A stretch of 64,000 bases of DNA from UBA2450 sp045226015 (GCA_045226015.1 JBGVBY010000001.1:1-64000); one strand, 5' to 3'; counted from the first letter of the stretch, positions 48,980 to 57,502 are shown. Made by a program: numbers and translations. The notes: generated by a model not told the origin, from the letters alone.

Positions 48980-49900
48980 ATGACAAAACAAAAAATAATT
49001 CTAGATTGTGATCCAGGACATGATGATGCGTTCGCCCTTCTTTTAAGCGTGTACGCTCCTGAACTTGATTTAGTGGGAGTTTCTACATGTGCTGGTAATC
49101 AAACAATTGAGAAAACATCATTAAATGCTTCTAATCTATTAAATTTTTTTAATAGAGGTGACATTAAGGTCGCTAAAGGTGAATCTAATCCACTAGTGAG
49201 ACCAATCTTAACTTGTCCTGAGATTCATGGAGAAAGTGGACTAGATGGTTTTACTTTTCCTAAATACGATATCGTTTATAACGAACTTAAAGGATATGAA
49301 TCCATCATTAAAAACGTTAAAGAAAATAAGGATATTATCGTAATCGCTACTGGTCCATTAACTAATGTTGCTAAAGCAATTAAAGAAGATCCATCAATCT
49401 TACCTAATATCAAAGAGATAGTGATTATGGGTGGATCCACTAAAGAAGGTAATATCACTATAGAAGCAGAATTCAATATTTTGGTAGACCCAGAAGCTGC
49501 TGATATCGTCTTTAGATGTGGTAGACCAATTAGAATGCTGGGTCTAAATGTTACTCGACAAATACTTGTTACTCCCGAAATCGTTGAAAATGCTGGTAAA
49601 ATAAATACGAGAGGTTCTGAACTTTTCGTTAAACTCATGGAAGTGTTTAACAGAAACCAAAAAGAATTCTTTGGTTTAGACGCCGCTCCACTTCACGATC
49701 CTGCTACTGTAGTAGCGTTAATCAATAAAGACGCTTTTGTCTTTGAATATATGAACGTTACTATTGATACTTCATTTACTGAAAAAGCGGGTAAAACTAT
49801 TTGTTCTAAGAACAAACCTTATAACACTAAAGTGGCAACTAAGGTTGATGTTAATAAATACTGGGAAGTCCTATTTGAGAACTTAAGGAGATGTGTATGA
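48980..49900 (+). CDS. iunH: Inosine/uridine-preferring nucleoside hydrolase
   Basis: The 306-aa enzyme splits nucleosides into base and ribose. The calcium-binding Asp cluster is in ILDCDPGHDDAFALLLS. Other blocks are HGESGLDGFTFPKYD, IVIMGGSTKEGNITIEAEFN and APLHDPATVVALIN. ATG 48980 is used (an upstream TTG is possible). It ends with TGA in an ATGA overlap with rbsK. Ribokinase next to it would phosphorylate the freed ribose. Confidence 0.94.
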   Translation: MTKQKIILDCDPGHDDAFALLLSVYAPELDLVGVSTCAGNQTIEKTSLNASNLLNFFNRGDIKVAKGESNPLVRPILTCPEIHGESGLDGFTFPKYDIVYNELKGYESIIKNVKENKDIIVIATGPLTNVAKAIKEDPSILPNIKEIVIMGGSTKEGNITIEAEFNILVDPEAADIVFRCGRPIRMLGLNVTRQILVTPEIVENAGKINTRGSELFVKLMEVFNRNQKEFFGLDAAPLHDPATVVALINKDAFVFEYMNVTIDTSFTEKAGKTICSKNKPYNTKVATKVDVNKYWEVLFENLRRCV

Positions 49901-50778
49901 GAAAAATCATTGTAGTTGGTTCTATCGCTATCGATAACACTATTTTTACTAAGCAACTCCCTCAAGCAGGAACCACCACTATCGCTGATAGCTTTTTCCA
50001 AAACATTGGAGGTAAAGGTGCTAACCAAGCCTGTGCTGCAATGTTTTTAGGATCTGACGTAACTTTTTTAGGTGCTGTTGGAAAAGATAATAACGGAGAG
50101 ATGGTCAAATCATTCCTTACTAAACAAGGATTAGACGCGAGACTAAAAGAATCAGAAAAACCTACTGGAGTAGCCTTCATCATGCTTGAAGAATTAACTG
50201 CGGAAAACCGCATCTTAATAATTCAAGGAGCAAATGATGACATCACTATTGAAGACATCAAAAATAATGAATCACTCTTCAAAAAAGATGACATTTTACT
50301 CACTCAATTTGAAGCCCCAGTCAAGACTGTTGAATACCTAGTGAAATTCGCTAAACAAAGAGGCATGAAGGTTATTGTTAACCCTGCCCCAATTAAAGCG
50401 GTGAGTGATGAAATATATCAATATATTGATATCTTAGTGCCAAACGAACATGAATTAGAAGCATTAAGTGGCACAAAAGAAGTCGTTAAAGGTGCAAACA
50501 TTTTACTCCAAAAAGGGGTTAAAAATGTTATCGTCACTTTAGGGGAAAAAGGCTCAATGTTGATTAACAAAGACGAGACCTATTTAGTGGAACCTCATAA
50601 AGTAAATGCAGTGGATACAACCGCTGCTGGAGACTCATATCTAGGCGCGTTAGTGAATAAGCTTTCTAACGATGTTGATATTAAAGAAGCAATGAAGTTT
50701 GCGTCTTTATGTTCCAGTATCACAGTTACGAAAAAGGGAGCGATAATTGCCCTTCCTCATTTAGAAGATTTAAAGTAG
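49897..50778 (+). CDS. rbsK: Ribokinase
   Basis: The 293-aa PfkB-family sugar kinase shows IIVVGSIAIDNTIFTKQLPQ, the first signature GGKGANQACAAMFLGSDVTF and the second DTTAAGDSYLGALVNKL with the catalytic Asp. ATG 49897 follows AAGGAG at 6 nt and overlaps the iunH TGA. It is the last gene of comEB-folD-iunH-rbsK. Confidence 0.94.
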   Translation: MRKIIVVGSIAIDNTIFTKQLPQAGTTTIADSFFQNIGGKGANQACAAMFLGSDVTFLGAVGKDNNGEMVKSFLTKQGLDARLKESEKPTGVAFIMLEELTAENRILIIQGANDDITIEDIKNNESLFKKDDILLTQFEAPVKTVEYLVKFAKQRGMKVIVNPAPIKAVSDEIYQYIDILVPNEHELEALSGTKEVVKGANILLQKGVKNVIVTLGEKGSMLINKDETYLVEPHKVNAVDTTAAGDSYLGALVNKLSNDVDIKEAMKFASLCSSITVTKKGAIIALPHLEDLK

Positions 50779-50780
50779 AA

Positions 50781-50805
50781 GCCGCTTAAGCGGTTTTCTT
50801 TTTGA
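50781..50805 (+). terminator. Terminator of comEB-folD-iunH-rbsK
   Basis: GCCGC-TTAA-GCGGT-type stem (CCGC/GCGG core at 50782-50793) is followed by TTTTCTTTTT. Confidence 0.8.
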
Positions 50806-50823
50806 AAATATTTTCTAAATCTA

Positions 50824-50851
50824 TTGACTCCTATAAAAATAGGACTATGAT
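50824..50851 (+). promoter_or_regulatory. Strong promoter with embedded operator of the 75-aa gene
   Basis: -35 TTGACT (50824-50829) and -10 TATGAT (50846-50851) are 16 bp apart. The spacer is almost wholly occupied by a perfect inverted repeat TCCTAT-AAAA-ATAGGA (50829-50844). A repressor or MerR-like activator bound between the boxes is likely (inference). Confidence 0.6.
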
Positions 50852-50869
50852 ATTGTGTTGCTGAAGAAG

Positions 50870-50916
50870 ACCTCCTACGTCCTAAGCAAGACGTTAAAAG
50901 GCGAAAAAAAGGAGGT
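50870..50916 (+). promoter_or_regulatory. RBS-sequestering two-tier leader hairpin
   Basis: ACCTCCT (50870-50876) is perfectly complementary to AGGAGGT (50910-50916), which contains the SD. Between them a second hairpin, ACGTC (50877-50881) with GACGT (50890-50894), stacks directly on the outer strand. The unpaired part holds a purine-rich GGCGAAAAAA. Translation of the downstream gene should be off unless this structure is opened. Confidence 0.65.
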
Positions 50917-50922
50917 ATATCA

Positions 50923-51150
50923 ATGAAAAAGTACATTCTTACAGCGATAATAGATGGTAGAACAATTTCCTTCCATCACAAGTTCAATTCTAGAAATGAT
51001 GCTTTGAATTATATATTTGCTTATTACGACAGACATAATTACAAAGCCATCCAAGTTGATGAGGAGTTCTACATCAATAATAACAAGCATAATATCGAAT
51101 ACGTTTGTGATTACACAAATAGATTCAGAATCAATCGAGTTATCGCTTAA
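50923..51150 (+). CDS. Small hypothetical protein, 75 aa, under tight control
   Basis: The 75-aa product (MKKYILTAIIDGRTISFHHK; NSRNDALNYIFAYYDRHNYK; KHNIEYVCDYTNRFRINRVI) is soluble, rich in Tyr and Asn and has one Cys. It looks like a small beta-alpha-beta protein. I cannot assign a family. A perfect SD (AAAGGAGGT), a strong promoter, an operator inside the promoter and an SD-masking leader show it is a real and strictly regulated gene. It is monocistronic with a terminator. Confidence 0.75.
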   Translation: MKKYILTAIIDGRTISFHHKFNSRNDALNYIFAYYDRHNYKAIQVDEEFYINNNKHNIEYVCDYTNRFRINRVIA

Positions 51151-51182
51151 GACGATCGAAAGATCAAAACAACTAAAATAAT

Positions 51183-51210
51183 AGGTCCCACAAGGGACCT
51201 TTAATTTTTA
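51183..51210. terminator. Terminator after the 75-aa gene, partly bidirectional
   Basis: AGGTCCC-ACAA-GGGACCT forms a 7-bp stem followed on the plus strand by TTAATTTTTATT. The minus-strand side (TATTATTTTAG) may also terminate the converging small membrane-protein gene. Confidence 0.75.
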
Positions 51211-51441
51211 TTCGATAAGAATTTGTTTATCAGTTATCGCAAGATATATCGCATCTATATAAGAGAAGAAGACTCCACCTATGAGGTAAATAACAAAGCC
51301 GACAATATTAACAGAGCTTTGTTTTCTAATAAGAGCAGACAATCTCACTAAGATTTCTACTAACCACCCCACTACTGGAATGATTAATAAGATTATTTGT
51401 GACAATTTATCTAAATCGCTAAACCAATTATCTACTTTCAT
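51208..51441 (-). CDS. Small membrane protein, 77 aa
   Basis: The 77-aa protein has two likely transmembrane helices, LSQIILLIIPVVGWLVEILV and SVNIVGFVIYLIGGVFFSYI, joined by a short basic loop (RLSALIRKQ). No family is recognised. The SD AGGAGACG and a TATAAT (51465-51470) lie upstream. It converges with the 75-aa gene. Confidence 0.6.
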   Translation of the reverse strand: MKVDNWFSDLDKLSQIILLIIPVVGWLVEILVRLSALIRKQSSVNIVGFVIYLIGGVFFSYIDAIYLAITDKQILIE

Positions 51442-51580
51442 AAGCGTCTCCTAATACACAAAATTATAACGATTATTTCTTATTTTTCACTTCATATCGA
51501 TAAAAATACTGATTATGTCTAAATAATATATGTTGTTTTAAAATTAATTTTAAATAGTATAATTATTACGGAACTATAAA

Positions 51581-52240
51581 ATGGGACTTATTCACGAGCC
51601 AACATTACAATTTGCTTACCTACTATTAGGCCTATTTTTGTCGGCTTATGTTTTTATAAAAGCTAAGAAAAGAGTGTCGTTCTACATCATCGGCATTACT
51701 TTACTGACTCTAGTTATCTCTGACGCTTTATATATCATCCCTAGTATTTTTAATGTTGAGTTCTCTCTCCATTATATCGATAAAATTTCATATCTCAATA
51801 TCGGTAGTACAGTGACTAGCATCTTAGGAACAGTAATACTTGTTCTTTCATATTGGTTTGGAAAGATTCTATTAAAGAAAGAAACCCCACTTATCTTAGA
51901 TATCACGGTTATCTCATTAGCGATAATCCGTATCATATTCTCTTTATTCCCAGCATATGACTGGTCATATAATATCTCCTTTATTTGGACAATTACTAAG
52001 AGTATTCCTCTTATTCTATTAGGCTTAGTCTTAGCGATTGTTGCCTTAAAGTGGTTTAGAGATGATAAAGAAAAATTAAGAAAATACGCTTTTGTGTGTG
52101 CAATCATTTCCACAACTGTGTTAGTGGAATTCACTTTAACTCAAGATGTTACTCCAATTTATATTGGAGCAGTCTTGATATTTACTTTAGTTTATTCAAT
52201 TTGGTTACTCTCATTTAGATCAATTAAAAAGCTCGAATAG
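51581..52240 (+). CDS. Hypothetical integral membrane protein, 219 aa
   Basis: Most of the 219 residues are hydrophobic; I count six or seven transmembrane helices, for example FAYLLLGLFLSAYVFIKAKK and LGLVLAIVALKWFRDDKEKL. There is no recognisable motif. TATAAT lies about 17 nt before ATG, and no SD is evident. AT-rich near-palindromic DNA precedes the promoter. Confidence 0.6.
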   Translation: MGLIHEPTLQFAYLLLGLFLSAYVFIKAKKRVSFYIIGITLLTLVISDALYIIPSIFNVEFSLHYIDKISYLNIGSTVTSILGTVILVLSYWFGKILLKKETPLILDITVISLAIIRIIFSLFPAYDWSYNISFIWTITKSIPLILLGLVLAIVALKWFRDDKEKLRKYAFVCAIISTTVLVEFTLTQDVTPIYIGAVLIFTLVYSIWLLSFRSIKKLE

Positions 52241-52261
52241 ATTCACTTACATAATGTTTAA

Positions 52262-52277
52262 TGTGATAAATATCACA
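52262..52277. promoter_or_regulatory. CRP/FNR-type palindrome upstream of fakA
   Basis: TGTGATAAATATCACA is a perfect TGTGA-N6-TCACA box, the consensus of CRP/FNR-family regulators. It is centred about 52 bp upstream of the expected transcription start of the fakA operon and ends 9 bp before the -35 box. Confidence 0.6.
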
Positions 52278-52286
52278 AACTTTAAT

Positions 52287-52315
52287 TTGCGGTATTTAAT
52301 TATTTCGTATATATT
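52287..52315 (+). promoter_or_regulatory. Promoter of the fakA-plsX-acp-fakB-plsC operon
   Basis: -35 TTGCGG (52287-52292) and -10 TATATT (52310-52315) are 17 bp apart, about 50 bp before fakA. Confidence 0.55.
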
Positions 52316-52367
52316 ATGTGAGTTGTGTTTATAACAAATGTTATTTACACAAAGGAGTGAATTTATT

Positions 52368-54035
52368 ATGAATCCTATAAAAATGAATGGTTCGACTTTG
52401 ACAGAAATGTTAAAGGCTGGATATAAAAACTTATTAGCCCATCTTCAAATTATCAATGATTTGAATGTTTTCCCAGTCCCTGATGGAGATACTGGCACTA
52501 ACATGAAGTTAACATATCAAAATGGTTTAAAGACTATTTCTGATGATGATGGAGATTTCTCCCAAATCATGGATGAATTTGCTAGAGGCATGCTCTTCGG
52601 TGCTCGTGGAAACTCCGGTGTTCTTACTAGCCAATACTTCAGAGGCTTTGCGGATGAAGTAAAAGGCAAAAAAGAAATCACCGTTAAAGATTTCGCTAAA
52701 GCGATGGTTGGCGCGTATAAAAACGCCTACAAAGCCTGCGCGGATGTCGCCGAAGGAACAATTCTTACTGTTGCTAGAGAATCAATTGAAAACGCTCTCC
52801 CATCAGTAAGAGATGAAGATACATTTGAATCTTTCTTAGATAAAGTTGTTAAGACTATGAGATTGTCTTTGGACAATACTCCTAATCTTTTACCAATCTT
52901 AAGAGAAAACGGAGTCGTTGACTCAGGTGGTAAAGGTTTATTAACAATCTACGAAGGATATCTTGCTTTCTTCTCTGGAAAAGAAATTAACGTTGAAGAA
53001 GAGCTCATTGAACAAGAAGAAAAGAATCACCCAAAAGAAGTGAGCATTGACTACAGTGCTTTTAATGAAGACTCAACTTTAGATTATGGATACTGTACAG
53101 AATTCTTACTTCAATTATTGAAGTCAAAAATTGATATTCCATCTTTCAATATCAATGAATTTATTGAATTCATGCAAGCCCACGGAAACTCTTTAGTCTG
53201 TTTCCAAACAGGCACAATTGTTAAGGTACACGTACACACAAAGACTCCATATGAAGTCATTGAGTACGCTCAAAGATTTGGTGAATTCGTAACCTTCAAG
53301 CTTGAGAACATGGCGCTTCAACACAATTCCTTAATCAAGGAAGAAGAACAACGTAAACAAGAAAGAAAGAAATATGCGGTTATCGCTATCGCGCAAGGTG
53401 ATGGAATTATCGATCTCTTCTCTAACCAATTAAGAGCAGACCTCGTTATTAACGGAGGAACCACTATGAACACCTCTGTTAGTGAAATGGTGGACGCCTT
53501 TAACTATGTTAACGCTGATGAGATAATTCTCTTACCAAACGAAACCAATATGATTAAAGCTGCAGAGCAAGCTGCAGAATTATATAAAGACAGCAAAGTC
53601 TATGTTGTGAAAACTCGTAACATTCAAGAAGGCTACGCTGCTTTAAATATGCACATGGGCGATGAAGAAAACGGAAAGCAAGTCTATGAAGCAATGAAAG
53701 AAGGAATGAATCAAATCATTCCATTAACCGTCTTTAGAAGCGGAAAAGACGCAAAAATCGGTGGAGAAGTTGCTCCATGTGGATGTTTCGTTGCCTCTAA
53801 AGGAAGAAAACTCAATAACTTTGCTAAAACTAGAGCCAGAGCGACAGTTGATCTCCTTAAGAGTATTGAAGATATCAACAGTCACGAAGTGTTATTCATC
53901 ATCTATGGACAAATGATGTCTGAAAACGACGCCAAAGATGTCGTCAGTGCTATTAATAAGAATTTCCCAAATATTGAAGTCGGTTTAATCAAAGGACAAC
54001 AAGATGTCTACGATTTATTAATCGGACTTTACTAG
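52368..54035 (+). CDS. fakA: Fatty acid kinase catalytic subunit FakA
   Basis: The 555-aa DAK-type kinase phosphorylates fatty acids held by FakB. Its N-terminal DhaL-like domain has the ATP/Mg motif NVFPVPDGDTGTNMKLTYQN and GARGNSGVLTSQYFRGFADE. The middle domain has DYGYCTEFLLQLL, and the C-terminal DegV-like part has GEVAPCGCF-like residues (GGEVAPCGCFVASKGRKLNN). ATG 52368 follows AAGGAGTGA. The acyl phosphate made here feeds PlsX and acyltransferases downstream. Confidence 0.94.
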   Translation: MNPIKMNGSTLTEMLKAGYKNLLAHLQIINDLNVFPVPDGDTGTNMKLTYQNGLKTISDDDGDFSQIMDEFARGMLFGARGNSGVLTSQYFRGFADEVKGKKEITVKDFAKAMVGAYKNAYKACADVAEGTILTVARESIENALPSVRDEDTFESFLDKVVKTMRLSLDNTPNLLPILRENGVVDSGGKGLLTIYEGYLAFFSGKEINVEEELIEQEEKNHPKEVSIDYSAFNEDSTLDYGYCTEFLLQLLKSKIDIPSFNINEFIEFMQAHGNSLVCFQTGTIVKVHVHTKTPYEVIEYAQRFGEFVTFKLENMALQHNSLIKEEEQRKQERKKYAVIAIAQGDGIIDLFSNQLRADLVINGGTTMNTSVSEMVDAFNYVNADEIILLPNETNMIKAAEQAAELYKDSKVYVVKTRNIQEGYAALNMHMGDEENGKQVYEAMKEGMNQIIPLTVFRSGKDAKIGGEVAPCGCFVASKGRKLNNFAKTRARATVDLLKSIEDINSHEVLFIIYGQMMSENDAKDVVSAINKNFPNIEVGLIKGQQDVYDLLIGLY

Positions 54036-54045
54036 GAGGTAATAA

Positions 54046-55008
54046 ATGGAAAACAAATACACAGTTGTTATTGATACCTTAGGTAGCGATAAAGGTCCTG
54101 AAGCTATCTTAGAAGGTGCGCGTATTGTTTTAGAAGAATTCCCTGAAGTGAATCTCACTTTAGTGGGTGATGAAGCTGTTATTAAAAACGCGAACTTACC
54201 AAGTGAAAGAATTAAAATCATTCACGCTCCTGAAACAGTCACTAACTACGATAACCCAATCGAAGCTTTCTATAAGAAATCTAACGTATCTGTCTTTAAA
54301 GCATGTGAAGAATGTTCTAAAGATGAAAAGGCAATCGGAATTATCGCTGCAGGTAATACAGGCGCATTATACGTAGGAGTCCTCCGTTATTTACTTAACG
54401 AAAAGAGAACTAGACCTGCTCTTGCCGCTATTCTTCCACATTTACAAAAAGGCTATACCTGTTTAGTGGATACTGGTGCTTCAATTGACGCTGGTCCAAA
54501 TCAACTTGTGGAATTTGCCCATTTAGGTACTGACTTCATGAAGAAGTTATATAAAATTGAAAATCCTAGAGTAGGACTTCTCTCAAATGGAAGTGAACCT
54601 ACTAAAGGTAACCATTTAGTGAAAGAAACACATCCTTTACTCGCTAAAGAAGAAGGCATTAACTTCGTTGGTAACATCGAAGGTAGTAGAGCCTTATTCG
54701 GAGACTGTGATGTCTTAGTCGCTGAAGGGTTCGCAGGTAACCAAGTTCTTAAGAATACTGAAGGTACCGCAACAGCGTTAATCACCGAGATCATTAAGTT
54801 CGGTAAAAAGACCGGAAATGAAGAAATTTCCAAACAAATCGCCGGTTATTTAATGAAAACTTATGATTTTGAGTCATTAGGAGCAGGCATTATGTTAGGC
54901 GCGAAAAAATACGTCTTGAAGTGCCGTGGATCAAGTGGCCCAGCCGCGATTAGAAGCGCTGTTAAAATCTTAGTGAATATCATGAGTGATAAAACATTTT
55001 ATGAATAG
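54046..55008 (+). CDS. plsX: Phosphate acyltransferase PlsX
   Basis: The 320-aa enzyme exchanges acyl groups between ACP and acyl phosphate. It shows VVIDTLGSDKGPEAILEGAR, GIIAAGNTGALYVGVLRYLL, VDTGASIDAGPNQLVEFAHL and CDVLVAEGFAGNQVLKNTEG. The start DTLGSDKGP differs from the usual DAMGGDxAP. The SD AGGAGG overlaps the fakA stop. It links FakA/FakB with ACP. Confidence 0.94.
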   Translation: MENKYTVVIDTLGSDKGPEAILEGARIVLEEFPEVNLTLVGDEAVIKNANLPSERIKIIHAPETVTNYDNPIEAFYKKSNVSVFKACEECSKDEKAIGIIAAGNTGALYVGVLRYLLNEKRTRPALAAILPHLQKGYTCLVDTGASIDAGPNQLVEFAHLGTDFMKKLYKIENPRVGLLSNGSEPTKGNHLVKETHPLLAKEEGINFVGNIEGSRALFGDCDVLVAEGFAGNQVLKNTEGTATALITEIIKFGKKTGNEEISKQIAGYLMKTYDFESLGAGIMLGAKKYVLKCRGSSGPAAIRSAVKILVNIMSDKTFYE

Positions 55009-55019
55009 AGGTAAAAACA

Positions 55020-55247
55020 ATGTTAGAAAGATTAGTTAAACTCATTAAAGAAAACTTACCAGAAAAAGATTTATCAAACGTTTCCCCAAGTGATCGTTTA
55101 ATTGAAGATCTTGGAATGGATAGCATCGGTATGATGATGCTCTCTATGTCTATCGAGGATGAATTCGGAGTTGTCTTTGACGCGCCAGTTCAATTTAAGA
55201 CCGTTCAAGACGTTCTCGATTACTTAAAAGAGAACGCTACTAAATAG
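55020..55247 (+). CDS. acpP: Acyl carrier protein
   Basis: The 75-aa four-helix carrier has the phosphopantetheine Ser in EDLGMDSIGMMMLSMSIEDE. Its length and acidity are typical. It lies between plsX and fakB, a gene order that joins it to fatty-acid uptake rather than to a fab synthesis cluster, none of which is in the window. Confidence 0.95.
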   Translation: MLERLVKLIKENLPEKDLSNVSPSDRLIEDLGMDSIGMMMLSMSIEDEFGVVFDAPVQFKTVQDVLDYLKENATK

Positions 55248-55258
55248 GAGATAAAAAT

Positions 55259-56131
55259 ATGTTCCAATTATATTTTGACACCGACGAAGATGTAACTTTG
55301 GAATGGGCCAAGAAATATAACGCCATTCTTATTTCAATGCCATATGCAATCAACGGAGAAGAAGTCTTCCCATATAAAGACTGGGAAAAATTCGATTCCA
55401 AAGGTTTCTATGACACTCTTAGAGCAGGCAATGCTAATCCAACTACTAGTGCTTTATCAGCTCAAGAATATATCGAATACTTTGAACCAACATTAAAAGA
55501 AGGTAAAGATATTCTTTATGTTCACTTCTCAAGAGAAATGAGTGCTACTTTTAATAGCTGCGATGCTGCTATTAAAGTCTTAAAAGAAAAATATCCAGAA
55601 AGAAGAATCGAACTCATCGATACACGTGGTATCACTATGTGTTCCTTTTTAAGCTGTATTCAAATTGGTGAACTTGCTAAACAAGGTAAGACCATTGATG
55701 AAATCTTAGCGGTCGCTGATGATATCATTTACCATAACGCTACATATTTCTTTGCAGATAACTTAAAGTTCTTTGCTAGAAGCGGTAGAGTGAGTGGTTT
55801 CAGTGCTTTCATGGGTGGAATGATTGGAGTTAAACCAGTTATCTACATTTCTAATGAAGGTAAGATGGTTTCTATTGATAAGGCTATCGGTAGAAAGAAA
55901 GTCATCGCTAAACTCCTTGACTACGTCATTAAGAAAGAAGACCACATTAAAGATTATCCTGTCTTAATCGCTCACGCGGATGCTTGGGAACTCGTTCATG
56001 AATTTGAAGCAATGCTCAAAGCCCAATTTGGTGATGACATCAAATATGAAATTATTGATGTTAACCCAACTGCTGGATGCCACTGCGGACCAGATGTCAT
56101 TGGAGTAGGTTTCCACTGTAAAGAAAGATAA
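55259..56131 (+). CDS. fakB: DegV/FakB fatty-acid-binding protein
   Basis: The 290-aa DegV-family protein holds a fatty acid for FakA. The ligand-head motif NPTTSALSAQEYIEYFEPTL and the conserved FARSGRVSGFSAFMGGMIGV and HCGPDVIGVGF are present. Neighbouring fakA supports the FakB role; chain preference cannot be read. Confidence 0.92.
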   Translation: MFQLYFDTDEDVTLEWAKKYNAILISMPYAINGEEVFPYKDWEKFDSKGFYDTLRAGNANPTTSALSAQEYIEYFEPTLKEGKDILYVHFSREMSATFNSCDAAIKVLKEKYPERRIELIDTRGITMCSFLSCIQIGELAKQGKTIDEILAVADDIIYHNATYFFADNLKFFARSGRVSGFSAFMGGMIGVKPVIYISNEGKMVSIDKAIGRKKVIAKLLDYVIKKEDHIKDYPVLIAHADAWELVHEFEAMLKAQFGDDIKYEIIDVNPTAGCHCGPDVIGVGFHCKER

Positions 56132-56132
56132 T

Positions 56133-57458
56133 ATGTCTAAAAAGACAAGAGACTTACAACAAGAACTATTACACCGTAAATATAAGAAACCTAATCCGTT
56201 TATTTACGGTTTTTATTATTTGGTTGGAAGAACGCACCTATTAGGTGCTAAATATCATCCACATCTTGTGGTTAAAGATAAACCTAGTAAATGTAAAGGA
56301 CCATGCTTTTTAATATGGAATCATCAATCTAGAAGAGACCATACCTTCTTAACCACTGCTGCATGGCCTAGAAGACTCTCAATTGTCGCGGAATATAATT
56401 CGTTCTTTAGAGAACACTTACATTGGCCATTTAAGATGAATAGAGTACTTCCTAAAAAAGTATTCGTTAACGATATGGCGGGAATCCGTGCAATTAGAGA
56501 AATCGTTAAACAGGGCGGCTGTGTAGCGTTCTCTCCAGAAGGAACAAGTTCCATCTTTGGAGATAATCAACCAATCGTTCCAGGAACAGGTAGATTCTTA
56601 AAAGCTTTTAATATTCCTGTTTACTCAATGGCCCTTCAAGGAAGTTATCTCACTAATAACAAGATTTGTTCAGACGATAGACTTGGAGAAGTTCATGGAG
56701 AACTTAAACTCTTATTCACCAAAGATGATATTCAAAAATTATCCGCAGATGAGATTGAAAACATCATCAATAAAGAGTTCCATCACGATGATTATGAATG
56801 GAATAAAATCCATCACATTAAATATAACTCTAAAGGCAGAATATGTACGAACCTACAAGATATGTGCTATAAATGCCCTAAGTGTGGTAAGGAATTCATG
56901 ATGGAGGCAGAAGGCAATCACATCAAATGCCTTAACTGCGGTAATGGAGCCACTATGGATGATTATTATGATTTCCATCCATTTAATAAGGAATGTGTTA
57001 TTCCTAATACTCCAAGCGCATGGGCGCATCAAGAAAGAGAAGCTATTGTTGATGAAATAAGAAAAGATCCTAACTATTCATTCAAAGTAAATGTCAAACT
57101 AGGAATGCTTCCTCATGATCACTATGTGAGTAAAGAAGAGACAAGTGAAATAGTTGGAGAAGGTACTTGGACAATAGACCATAAAGGTGTCCACTATGAA
57201 GGGACTAAAAATGGTGAACCATTTAAAATCAATATGGACTATAAAGAAATATGGACATATCCAATGACCATAGATCTCACAATATTCTCTTATTATTACG
57301 GTGATGAATATTATGACTTCTATCCAGATGTTAGATGTGTTGGTAAAGTAATCATGTTAACCGAAGAAATGCATCGATTACATGTTAATAGATTTAAAAA
57401 CTTCCCATGGTTTGATTATATGTATGAAGGTAAAGAACTTGGGATAGATGAAAAATAG
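56133..57458 (+). CDS. PlsC-type acyltransferase with inserted zinc ribbon and C-terminal domain
   Basis: Residues about 50-235 of this 441-aa protein are a glycerolipid acyltransferase domain: the H-x4-D motif is in WNHQSRRDHTFL, and FSPEGTSSIFG and VPGTGRFLKAFNIPVYSMAL follow. Residues about 245-280 form a zinc ribbon (CYKCPKCGKEF ... CLNCGNG). The remaining 160 residues (DYYDFHPFNKE ... TIFSYYYGDEYYDFYPD) are an unknown domain with many Tyr and Asp. Usual PlsC is about 240 aa. It is last in the fak operon and probably acylates lysophosphatidate (inferred). Confidence 0.8.
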   Translation: MSKKTRDLQQELLHRKYKKPNPFIYGFYYLVGRTHLLGAKYHPHLVVKDKPSKCKGPCFLIWNHQSRRDHTFLTTAAWPRRLSIVAEYNSFFREHLHWPFKMNRVLPKKVFVNDMAGIRAIREIVKQGGCVAFSPEGTSSIFGDNQPIVPGTGRFLKAFNIPVYSMALQGSYLTNNKICSDDRLGEVHGELKLLFTKDDIQKLSADEIENIINKEFHHDDYEWNKIHHIKYNSKGRICTNLQDMCYKCPKCGKEFMMEAEGNHIKCLNCGNGATMDDYYDFHPFNKECVIPNTPSAWAHQEREAIVDEIRKDPNYSFKVNVKLGMLPHDHYVSKEETSEIVGEGTWTIDHKGVHYEGTKNGEPFKINMDYKEIWTYPMTIDLTIFSYYYGDEYYDFYPDVRCVGKVIMLTEEMHRLHVNRFKNFPWFDYMYEGKELGIDEK

Positions 57459-57480
57459 ACCCTATTGGTCTTTTTTCTTT
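57457..57480 (+). terminator. Terminator of the fak operon
   Basis: AGACC-CTATT-GGTCT overlaps the stop codon and is followed by TTTTTCTTT. Confidence 0.8.
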
Positions 57481-57483
57481 AAA

Positions 57484-57502
57484 CAAAAAACGGATCGCTC
57501 CG
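57484..57502 (-). terminator. Terminator of the phd-like gene
   Basis: On the minus strand, CGGA-GCGA-TCCG is followed by TTTTTTTGTTT. The stem is short. The sequence around it is repeated at 57809-57828. Confidence 0.6.
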
